From positions 8,138,556-8,202,555 of the forward strand of contig OZ004585.1 in NCBI GenBank assembly GCA_963924555.1: 64,000 nt of DNA, written 5' to 3'. Below the pieces are notes generated by a model. It saw only the letters and a program-made list of their open reading frames with translations, made no database searches and was not told the DNA's origin. Shown piece after piece: positions 9,783 to 20,500 of this stretch; positions within the stretch are counted from its first letter, which is position 1, and every line of letters begins with the position of its first letter. This DNA comes from Crambe crambe. Its lineage: Eukaryota > Porifera > Demospongiae > Poecilosclerida > Crambeidae. A program made the translations under genes and the position numbers.

Positions 9783-11972
9783 GATATTAAAAATATTCTC
9801 AGTTTTTGGTTCCAACCTGTTTGGTTCCAGTATGGAGGATGTGGGGGTGACAGCCCCCATGGTGCGGATGTGAGGAGAGGTACTTCTAGTGAAGCGTGGG
9901 TCGTCTCCCTTGTGGTCTCTGGAGTTGGAAGCACTGGATGCAGTGCTGGAGTTGAAGATAGATGGAGTGGAGATCGAACACACTTACTAGCTAAATTACA
10001 GTGGAACCTCTGATGATGGATGCTATTGAAGAGGACAAACCTCTCGACAAAGGACGAAAGGATGGGTCTTATGAGTGTCCAAATTTGCTGCCAAATATAA
10101 ACACACTGAATTTAGTATGCTTATAGTCTCATGGTAAGGGATGCTCAGTGATATGATAATCCTAGGGTGGACATACCCATATTCTTAACGTCCAATATCT
10201 TCATTATACTACCCCCCATAAGGATTTAGGTCTCAAAAACCTCCAATGCATGGTGTACTTAATTACCACCTCATCCCCCCCCCTCCTCATATACAGAAGA
10301 CTTCAATAATGAAGATATGGACGTTTAAATATATTTTGTGGATATGTCCACCCTTAAGGGTGTTGATTGTGTACCTATGGGAAGGTTGGTTCTGATCTGG
10401 AGGACTGTCTGACCTGGTATGTTAGGATAGGCAGATTTGGAGGACATGGTGGGGAGAGGGGGGGTTGGTGTTACCGAGGGAGGAGTGAGGACCGCAGATG
10501 GTGGGTTTTGACCAGAGAGAATCCTGTAGGATAGTCCATTGAAAGTCATTCAGTTCAGTGACACCATAATATGAATAGCTTAAGACTGGAAGTGATCACA
10601 GTAATTATTCAAGTCTTGACTTAATTTCATACCGAGCATAGAGAATGTCTTCATCCAGGATTTTTGGACTACAACATTGGTGGTAGCGATACCCACAGAT
10701 CTCATACCTGCGCTGCATAATTAAATGTATGGTAAAGGGTCACCATGCCATATCATGACCTTTGACCTACCATCCCAGTGTGATAAAACTGGTAAAGGGT
10801 AGACAACCTCATATACTATTATACTGTACTACAGCATATGCACTGGTATAGAGGATCTACACTCACTTGAAGCCTTACATTGCAGTATTGCCAAGTAATG
10901 AATATTTTCCTCACCCATATAAGGAACATGACCTACATCCATCCACAGAGCAACAAATGTAGAGGAACTTACAAAGTTGTGATGATTGGTTGGGTCCAAG
11001 GTGTTTCCAGCTCTGTACTCCACATAAACCTGCAGAATTAATAAATATCAACACTAAAGTGTGAGTATGGGGAGAGGGGGAGGGAGGGGAGGGGGAAAGG
11101 GAGGGGAGGGAGGGGGAGGGGAGGAGAGGGAGGGGGAGGGGAGAGGGAGGGAAGGTGAGGAAGGGAGGGGAGAGGGAGGGAAGGGAGGGGGAAGGAGAAG
11201 GGAGGGAGATTAGTACAATACTTGCCTCTTGTCCCCCAAGAAGGGCAGTGCTAGTGTTCCAGTCGACCATGAATTTAGGTTTATCAGCAAAAGGCACACA
11301 TTGAGTGGTGGTCAGGTCTCGCGTTGTTATTGCTTTCTTCAGAGCTTGTTTGATGGTTTGATTAGTCTTCACATGAACCTACAAGAAATCATTATAATCT
11401 CTCAATAGTAGAGAAGTTGCATTATCCACTGTGAAAAGCTCTCAGTGTGGATTCTTATGGGATTAGGAAAAAGGTGTCCTAATTAGAGATGTCCTGGATA
11501 CAGAGGTGTAGAGGTGTCCTGATTAAAGAGGTGTCCTAATTAGAGATGTCCTGGATAGAGAGGTGTAGAGGTGTCCTGATTAAAGAGGTGTCTTAATTAG
11601 AGATGTCCTGGATACAAAGGTATCCTGATTAAAGAGGTGTCCTAATTAGTGTCCTGGATACAGAAGTGTCCTGATTAAAGGTGTCCTAATTAGAGATGTC
11701 CTGGATGCAGAGGTGTCCTGATTAAAGAGGTGTCCTAATTATAGAGGAGTTTGAATTCCTGAGTAGAGGTGTCCTGAATAGAGAAGTGTCTTAGTTAGAG
11801 AGGTATGTGTTCTACTTACATGTCCTTTGACCTTCTGGGAGGAAAACCTTGATGAGACATCCGGGACTGGAACTGGGGGGACGAGGAAGACTGGGATGGA
11901 ACTGGAATCAGCGAGATGCTGGAGGTGGAGGTGAGGGGTGGATGTGTCTTCATCATGGCAGATCCAGGTCAT
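8402..11972 (-). CDS. Gene B, unit 1: RAF Ras-binding/C1-like/linker fused in frame to C-terminal part of plexin GAP, 469 aa
   Basis: Predicted exons: 11820-11972, 11226-11378, 10973-11029, 10879-10932, 10633-10712, 10375-10523, 9817-9982, 9381-9555, 9214-9258, 8977-9117, 8786-8929, 8402-8494; total 1410 nt, open and in phase. Exons 1-3 encode a RAF RBD ([25 protein letters not shown], then NHHNF entering C1). Exons 4-5 give a C1-like stretch ([24 protein letters not shown]) lacking some zinc ligands. Exons 6-7 are a Ser/Pro/Thr linker. From about residue 280 the protein is plexin: [67 protein letters not shown] and the C-terminal helix ending GSSTQL. Intron 11225-11030 uses a GC donor; intron 10933-10972 is only 40 bp. 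Start M at 11972 is chosen because an in-frame TAA lies just upstream. The key inference is the acceptor at 9556 (CCCTCACAG), which links linker and GAP in frame. Kinase, plexin Rho-binding domain and GAP arginine pair are absent. Confidence 0.68.
9712..9780. repeat. (GTAT)n microsatellite in RAF-plexin intron, unit 1
   Basis: About 17 perfect tetranucleotide copies lie in the intron just upstream of the fusion exon. Homologous tracts at 29420-29447 (about 6 copies) and 55933-55995 (about 16 copies) differ in length. Reading frames across it are repeat artefacts. Confidence 0.95.
11063..11215. repeat. G-rich GGGAG/GGGGAGGG minisatellite in RBD intron, unit 1
   Basis: A plus-strand purine run of GGGAG, GGGGAG and GGAAGG words fills most of the GC-AG intron between the two RBD exons of gene B. 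Unit 2 has it at 30755-30900 with a 6-bp length change. Unit 3 lacks it because the surrounding segment is missing. Many G3+ runs suggest quadruplex potential in the template. Confidence 0.9.
11460..11800. repeat. Minisatellite of GAGGTGTCCTGATTAAA / GGTGTCCTAATTAGA words, unit 1
   Basis: Imperfect tandem alternation of 'gaggtgtcctgattaaa' and 'gatgtcctggata' words fills the intron between exons 1 and 2 of gene B. Unit 2 has the same array at 31160-31495. A short relative (CTCTAATCAGGACACTT) occurs at about 54890-54940 on the opposite strand. It probably grew out of the AACCTCTGAATAATGGACAC element family. Confidence 0.85.
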
Positions 11973-14563
11973 CAGTGATGGACTGGCTTACAGAACCATG
12001 GAGGGGTGTTGAACTGGCAGCAAGTGCTGAAGTGGAAATAGGTGGATATCATGATTTACATAACTGCATAGATTGTATAGGATCAGGTTTCTTAGGTCCT
12101 TGTAAATCACTACCTATTTCTACAAGTTATTAGAAGCTGCCAGACTTTAAGGATTTCACAGTGAACTCTGACCCCCAGCCCTGCTGTTGCTAGGCAATGT
12201 GTGTGTGGGTCAAACAGCAGGACAGGAGGCAAGTGTGGAAAGTCGTTTTCCAATAATTTTTCTTGTAAGTATTTTATGGGTGGAGCCATCAAAATTTGAG
12301 TGGTCAGGTACATAGATTAGTACTGTCACTTATCAGAGAGTGCGGTAGCACTCTCTATAGCTATGTAGGGATGACTCGGACGGCCGCGCGCGCCGCCTAT
12401 AGACTAATACAAAAGTGAAATTCCAGTTCCCCCACTTAGACCTAACAAAAGCTACTGTGAATGATTATCCAGCCTACTAGAGCCTACTACAATGTGCAGA
12501 CCAAGTTTCAGGACCAGGGAGCTTACCGTTTCAGAAATACGACAAGCAGGTAAATCGCTATATTCTTCTTCTTCTCTATTATTATTATTATTATTCTTCT
12601 TCTTATTATTCTTCTTAGACAACCATATCTCTCGAACCACTCAAGCTACAGCTATGATTTCTGGACAAATCCACTCCAAATTCTACCAACTACGATCTTT
12701 TCTACTCGTTGATCCTCGAAAGAGTCGATGAAAAAGGAGACACTAAGGAGCACAGCACTCGACTAATTCAATTAGGAAGCCATCTTTTCTATAATACGCA
12801 TGCGCATGTATTTGATATCCAATTATTCGAAATTATAATATTATTCAGCTGCCTCTAGCTAGCTAGCTATATGTAGCTAGAATAGTGATAATGATGATAG
12901 ACTACTGTATCGACTCGGGGATTTAGATTCAACAAGGTAGACTCTATTTCAGCATCTTCTACCTCCACCTTGACTCGTTGATAATGATTGGGCTGGTATG
13001 CTATTGGAGAACTATTCTTCTTTCATCTGTCCCTGCATACACATAGAAGAATGAACTCTATACATAGCTAAAACCATAAAAGAGAGGAAAAAAGACCAGG
13101 AACAAGTAAGGGAAAAAGCATTTCGTGAAATGAAAAAAAGATGTAGGGATGACCACTGCTCAAAAAAGTAAGGAAACAAGAAGGATGGAAATGGGATCAA
13201 TCTTTGTTCTGTATATCCAGCCAACAATCCCTACATATACGTCAGGTAACTTCAGATTATAGTGTAGTAATGTGTGTATATGTAGGGATTGTTGGCTGGA
13301 TATACAGAACAAAGATTGATCCCATTTCCATCCTTCTTGTTTCCTTACTTTTTTGAGCAGTGGTCATCCCTACATCTTTTTTTCATTTCACGAAATGCTT
13401 TTTCCCTTACTTGTTGCAAAGTGTGGTGACTGGCACAATTGATTACATGGTGCATACATGCTTCCATGTCCTTCTTTTTGTGCATGCAGCTATGACTGTG
13501 TTCCCAGAACAAGGCACAATTATCCTCACCATGCCACAGCCTGTCTGAGACAGCACTACTGTAGGATGGTTGTCCATAAGGAATGAGAAACACATAGCAT
13601 GATTTGAGAACTTCTGTACTTTTTGGTGCCTAGAAAATTCACGATCTTTACAATTTCATTTGAGCATGCAATATAAAACTTACATCAGATCCATGATTGG
13701 TTGCTAGGACAGTAGGTATCTAGGTATCTCAGCACAGAGATTCAGAAGTATAGAACACCCAAAAAGTGGGAGTGGCTGAGGAGGCGGAGTCCCACACTGA
13801 ATAAGGTTGCATGGGAAGGTATTACGGTGGACTGTGAGTATGTCTCCAAGATACACCAATGTTATTCACTCACTAATTTCTATTTTAGTGATGTATTTTG
13901 ACCTCTAGTTTGGACCACTCATTGCATGCAGGAGACACAAACCTTTTATGAATTTGAAGGGAGAGTTCCTCATAGGACAGTTTCTCCACCCCTTCTACGT
14001 CTAACTTCGACCATAGATATAAGAGACTTGTGATCGTGCATGTATATGTCTCGAGAAACTATGGCGCCTCCCCTTTACCCAGCTTCCTTTGATAAGGAAG
14101 GTAAAGGTCGACGTCGCCGTAAGACTAATCTCTCGCCCGCGCCATCCATCAAGTCGTCGATCGACGAGTAGACATGCTTTTTTCCTTCCCTATTATGCTA
14201 GCTATGCTCCAATGCCAGAACCCCTGCCCTATTATGCTCAACAAAAAAGCCGGTATAAGTAATGCATAATTGCAGCCTTTCATCATAATTTTATCAGCAG
14301 CAAGTTAGTTTGCTGGAACATTTAAGCAGCAGAAGACAGTTGTAATAGTTACCACCACCAATTACATAGGTGGCTGCTCTAATTCAGCAGTTAATACAAA
14401 GGAACTCAAGAGTCCACATCAATACCTCCATATCTGCCAACCCCTGGAAGTAAAAATCCCCTAATACAGTATTCCATCATTATCTCGCTGTCCTTTTCTA
14501 GCTAGCTACTATGATGCAGCTAGCTGGCTATTATTTTTTACATCATCGTTTTTTTTAAAACAG
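11973..14563. promoter_or_regulatory. Intergenic region between divergent genes B (minus) and C (plus), unit 1
   Basis: Head-to-head spacing between the gene B start and the first recognisable gene C exon; equivalents are 31666-33204 and about 57206-58616. It must hold gene B's promoter and gene C's 5-prime end, unless gene C has exons I cannot see. Contents: the unit 1-specific palindromic block, the about 300-bp conserved element at 13835-14160 with a CG-rich tail, and AGCTAGCT-rich sequence. No Sema-domain coding exon is detectable. No TATA-like element is convincing. Confidence 0.35.
12333..13415. repeat. Unit 1-specific segment ending in a 140-bp-arm palindrome
   Basis: Units 2 and 3 join the sequences either side of this block directly. 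The segment starts with a small hairpin (AGAGAGTGC...GCACTCTCT), includes a (TTA/TTC)n tract at 12575-12620, and ends in two inverted arms, 13101-13240 and 13276-13415, that look identical by eye and are separated by 35 bp. No protein motif is recognisable. Either it inserted into unit 1 or it was lost from the others. Confidence 0.8.
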
Positions 14564-17500
14564 TTTTTGATCCTCAATACCACTACCACACTCCACACCA
14601 CCGATTTGTTTGATGTGCAAATAGTTTCCTCTCCAGTGAAGTCACTGCAGTGGCAGAGTGGGATGAATCATGTCCTTGCAGCTTCTAACAATGAGGTGAC
14701 AGTGACACCATACTATTTACTTTTCAAGCATTATTCGATAAATGATTATTTCTTACACAAACAAGACCTTAAGACAGCAATAATTTCCACAAAACAAATT
14801 CAATACAGGGAAGAAAAAAATTAAAAGGCCATAATACGTAGGGTTAGCTAGTCTGTACTTTTATCTATAGTAGTTTCTGTGAACAAACATTATGTTGTCT
14901 TCAATAATGATCTCTACATCACTATACCTCCCACTAAGCTGCTTTAATTCTTCATGTCAGTGCAAAAGTGTTCTGCTTGGTTTAGGCAGTGATGTTGAAG
15001 GCAGCATAATTTTTATGCTTGTTCACAGAAACTGTTATAGGTAAAAGTACAGACTAACCCTACATGGCCTTTTATTTAGCATATATTTTTTCCCTTCACT
15101 TGTTTTCTTTTATATGACCTTTATTTACTGTATCAACTCATGTTTAGTTAATAGTTTACTTGCAAATGAAATTTTTAAAATGGCTGACATAGTATCGTAA
15201 AAGTCGTTTGATATGAGTTATTCAGGAGTGAATAGCTAGTTATTACATTCTTTAGATATTCATGGTTCCCTTAGAAGAATGTGCCACCAATTCAAACTGC
15301 TTTAGCTGCATTACTGAGGACAACCCTCTGTGTGGATGGTGTGTGGTGGAGAACAAGTGTTCCCGACAGTCACAGTGCAGGGATGGATACTCCACCAGAA
15401 GCATCAGGTGGTTCGGAAGCAGTGGCCTATCATCTAACATCAATGAGAAGTGCATCTCAATTACAGTGACACCTGCTAATATTGTCGTACGAAATGCACG
15501 ACCCGTAAGTTATTCATGATAAGTAGCTACTGTATAGCTGCTGAAGAAAAGGCCTCCTACAAAGGGTGCTAGAAACCAAGTTTCCAAAAGTATTTGGAGA
15601 GATTGATAGAACTTCGTATAGTCACAGTACGTAGCTGGTAGTGGAACATATCACATAGTGCTTTGTCATGGCCACACAATGAGAGGAGAAAATGTTATCA
15701 CGAGGCCCCGTACAGCTGTAATAATTTCCCTGAAATCAGCAAGAAATTATCACAATTAAAGACTTACAGGAGTCTTGTAGTGCAAAAAATTGAAAACTAG
15801 CTAAAGGGTATTGCAGTATTCTCATGTATAATAATTAACTAATAATGTGTAGCTTGCAAACTTTACGAGCAGCAGTTTTTAACATTTTGCACCATTGCTA
15901 GCTACAGTAATATTAACAACTATACATTAATTTTTATAATGAAATTGATCGATTCATTTCTTCCGATTCAGTTGAGCGTAACAGTTCTGGGTCCAGGACT
16001 TCCGGCTCTTCTTTATAGAAATGAAATATACCTGTGTCATTTAGAAGACTTTAAGGGAAGGTTCGTCATCAATGTCCCAGCAATGGTGGTCGAAGAATTA
16101 AGAAGATACTCCTGTGATATTAATGATGAGCTGCGTGCATATGAAAATCTCGTTTCTGGTATAGCTAGCTAGCTAATGGCCACAATAATAATTAAGATAC
16201 ATTATGCATATTTTTTAAATGTCCATATTAGGGCTAGGGCTAGGGCTAGGGGGCTATAATAATGGATACAACCTTTTGTCCCTATAGTAGAGAGACTGCC
16301 CTCTTTTGGAGGTTTTTTTTTGTATAGAGTAGCGATTCCGGAAGCCATACATTTCCTGAAACTTTTGGCCGGCCAGCGCAGCCTGACGGTTATAGAAGCG
16401 CTTGATGTTTAGATATCATTAGCTAGCTTATAACAAGGCCTACCTGCTGGTGTGGGTTAACCAAGGAACAGGTGAAGCACATAGATGTTATACAGATTTA
16501 CCGTTTTCCCCATATAAATCTCCGTAGAACTAAAAATCAACGGCGCTAACTGTGAACATAACACACTGGTTCATTTGGTGTTTGAGTAGTTAGTACATTT
16601 ATTAAGCTGCTGCTGGATATGAGTTAAGCGTTCATGTGTTGATTGATCTTTGAGATAGAGCTAGTTATATGTGGGCATGTCTTGCTTCCGGAATCACTAT
16701 AATAGAGTGTACGTTGTACGGTACTACCTGCAGTAGTTACTTAGCTAGCTCTCATTGCCTTTCTTCTTCCTTTTTCCTTTAGTATTGCACTTCAGTTTTT
16801 TGAGCTCAGTAATTACTGTGCCATTTGGCAGGACAGAAAATGTCACATCGACAATAAGATGTGATATTCTTGATAGGTAAACGTGCATAATGAACCTACT
16901 ACTTACGTATAACTACTAACGTACATACTTATCATCATCAGCTGTAGTAGGTGTTTTGAAGCCAGAGGCATTTGTAAGTGGTGTTCATTTGCCAAGAGTT
17001 GCATAGTAAGGACTGATGTTACTTGTTCAGAGGTAAAAATCACTCTTAGTTTATTGTACTGGACATGCATGTGACATGCATGTGACATTCCAAGGTATAA
17101 TTTATAGCTAATGCTATAGAATTATAATTCAATTAGCCAAGTGGTAGCCATGTTATTTCTCTAGACTTAATGAAAATTCTTATGTCCTGGCTACAGTGGT
17201 TGGACTGGAGCTAAGAAGAAGTGGTATGGAATCTTTTAACTGATTTCTACCTAAGAATGTCATATGTACCAAGGAGAATAGCCAGTCAACTATTACCCCT
17301 ATAGTAATAATCATCTCATAATCATCACAGGTCTATGGCTCAAGATGTCCAACACTTGACATTGAGAGAGGTGCAAACAATTACACTCTTCAAGTTCGAC
17401 ACCAATCTGAAATCACGCTCACCACCAGAAATTTAGTAAGGAAAATCATTAGCTATATGTTCTTCTTCAGAAGAGCAATTATTAATACTATTGGGTTAGT

Positions 17501-20500
17501 GAAGTGAATTTCATGTAGAAAAGTATCTATTGGGATCATAGTGTAATCACTTTCTGTGACAACAGAAGCTATTTCATAAGAAGATCATTATTTAGTGCAT
17601 GAGCTCTTTTTCTGGAGTGCCAATTGCCATTTGCATTAAAAAAAAAGCAAATCCAGAATACAATATGGTCATCATCAACCCACATGCAAAGCATACACTA
17701 TGAATTAGCTATGACTTATAATCATGACCTTTAACCTTTGTTCAGTTCCCTGGTTACCGCTACATGTGTGTGATTAGAAACAGAACGTTCAATGCTACAA
17801 GGAACAATGAAACATCTCTCACTTGTCAAGTTAGAAATCATAATGTAAGTATAATAGCTATAGCTATTATAATATACAATGTCATAGAATTCATGCATCC
17901 TAAAAAATCATACACTCTTCTCTCACCATGCATGATCTGTAGCTCCAAATAACTTCTGGTACTGATTTTGAAGTGATTGATATTGGTGTTACTTGGAACG
18001 GGACTAGGTTTCAGAATGACAGGATTGAAACCGTCAACGCTCCAAGTGGTGAGGAAACTAACTAGCTACACTTGTAGTACAGCTGGGGCTATAGCTAGGC
18101 TAGCTATGTGTTTGTGCTGAGATAGCAAACTCTCTATCTACACACTGCTTCTCCCCAAAGGTGTTTACTTGACTTGTATATAATGTATATGTGATCAGAA
18201 AGCTGTCCTATAACAGGAGAGAAACATTACTACATTACTGTATTACTGCATTACTGCATTACTGCATTACTGTATTACTGTATCACTGCATTACTGCATT
18301 ACTGCATTACTGCATTACTGCATTACTGCATTACTGTATCACTGCATTACTGCATTACTGCATTACTGCATTACTGCATTACTGTATCACTGCATTACTG
18401 CATTACTGCATTACTGCATTACTGCATTACTGCATTACTGCATTACTGTATTACTGCATTACTGTATCACAGTGAAAGATTCTACTGTATCTATTATTTT
18501 TGCCATTATTATCCCCAGCTAGCTAACTATAGCTACACAGCTAACTATAGCTACACAGCTAACTATAGCTACACAGCTAACTATAGCTACACAGCTAACT
18601 ATAGCTACACAGCTAGAGCTGTAGCCTTTTAGTATTATTATTTCATTATTATAATTTTTTCAGTTACTCTCTATGACTGCCGGCGCTTGGACACACAATA
18701 TTGTTCTAAGTGTATCGGACGACGAAGCACACTGGGAATCAAGTGTGGATGGTGTGCCCACCCAACTTCAACTTGCTTCTTCCCTGAAGAATGCAGACAG
18801 CAGCCTGCTCCTTTGATCACTAGTAAAGGACAGTGTCCAGCTCCTGTGATTACAGGGTTCTCTCCTTCCTCTGGCCCTCCTGATGGAGGGACTATCCTTA
18901 CCATCAGAGGAAGAGACTTAGGTGTGGTATTTAGCGATTTCATTGAAGCTGGTGGCAGCATCACAGTTGGAGGAGTGATTTGCACTCCACTCAACATGAA
19001 TTACATCTCTGGAGTGCAGGTGCTCTGTCGGACTGGATCAGGAATGGGAGAAGGAGCACAAAGAGTGGAGGTTAATCTCATGAGAGATGCAGGAATAAGC
19101 ACAGGCAGACTGGATGGTTTCATGGTGGTGTTGCCTACGGTGAACAGTGTGGAGCCAGCATTTGGCCCCATAGCAGGTGGCAGTAGGTTGACTATCAATG
19201 GCACTGGATTGGACATTGGAACCTCCACAAGAATCACACTAGATGAAGCAAGGGGACTTGAATGCAGAGACATGTGAGTCATTGAGTTTGTGGCTTGCTG
19301 TTTATCACTGCACAATTGCAGAGTGAGGACTTCCACTCAGATAACTTGTACCAGCACTAACACCTCCTCCCCTTCCTCCTCTCCTACTCCACTGGTGGTG
19401 CACATTGATGCTCAGAACATCCGAGGAAGTGGAGTTCAGTTTCAATACAGAAATAACCCTAGATTCACTTCAATTTATCCAAAAAACACCATTAAAAGGT
19501 GAGTCTGATATAATTATTGTATTGTATCTGGGTAGCTAACAAATTCGAAATAAATATTATTTAGTGGTGGAATAACAGTTAATTTCACTGGGGTTGACCT
19601 GGATGTATCTCAGAACCCTCAACTTACTATTTATGGAGTGATGGTGAGTTGTCATAAAGTTGAACCTCTGAATAATGGACACACTAAGTCTTGGGATTCA
19701 TATAACCTTTCGTCTTTTGTAGAGAAGGTTGTCCTCTTTTCGAGGTTATTGAGAGTGGATAAGTAATATTTAGTTCACTCTTTTCTAGCTCTAAGTGTTT
19801 TAATGCACCATGCATTAAAACACATGGAGCTAGAATAGAGTGATCTAAAAATTTTAGTGCTGATCACATGACTTGTGACCAATCAAATTCCAGTTGGTCC
19901 TTACACAACCCTAGCCCTAGCTAGCCTAGCCCTAGCCTAGTACCTAGCAAGCTCTGACATACTTTGGTTCAGTAAGAATGCTTTAATTTAATGATATTCA
20001 AAAAAATAAACGAGGTAAATTCCTGAGTTTTTCCTGTTTGAAACCCAATGTAATAAGTGAAATGCTAAAGTCTATAAAAGAAAATATTGAGACATGTACT
20101 TACTGTAAGCACTAGGGACTGAGGCTGGAAGGTCATAGTCCTAGTGGATCTTCCACTAGGCTCCTATGTACCTTCAGCACAGTTACCCAAGTGTGCACTA
20201 AACATTTAGTGCACATAAAAGTGTGCTTTATGAGATTTAAAGTACACTTTTCAGAGGATCTGATTGGTCACAAGTCATGTGACCAGCACTAATTATCATG
20301 CAAAGGTAGATGTCCTATGTTGAGAAGTTTGAAGTGTCCTTTATTGTTTCCATGTATAATAGTCATTGCTATTACCCACTGATCTCTTTATACTTTTCAG
20401 AGTCCTTGCTACAATGTGGATCCAATGTCTCTTTCTTGTATTACTCCAAAGCTACCTTTTGACAAACTGGACACTATCAACTACACACTGCATCTGGACC

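Noticed and set aside
9690-10013. Frames with YVCMYVCM or HTYIHTYI repeats
   Set aside because: Six-frame artefacts of the (GTAT)n microsatellite.
13345-13593. Cys/His-rich minus-strand frame resembling a zinc finger
   Set aside because: The same sequence is inverted in unit 3 and cut by the palindrome in unit 1. Spacing fits no zinc-finger family and there is no splice context.
16227-16255. Telomere-like GGGCTA repeats
   Set aside because: Only three or four copies of a non-canonical unit within an intron, repeated at the same place in the other units; no chromosome end.
18191-18475. Open frame with LHYCITALL repeats
   Set aside because: Produced by the 8-bp ATTACTGC minisatellite inside an intron; not conserved in length between units.
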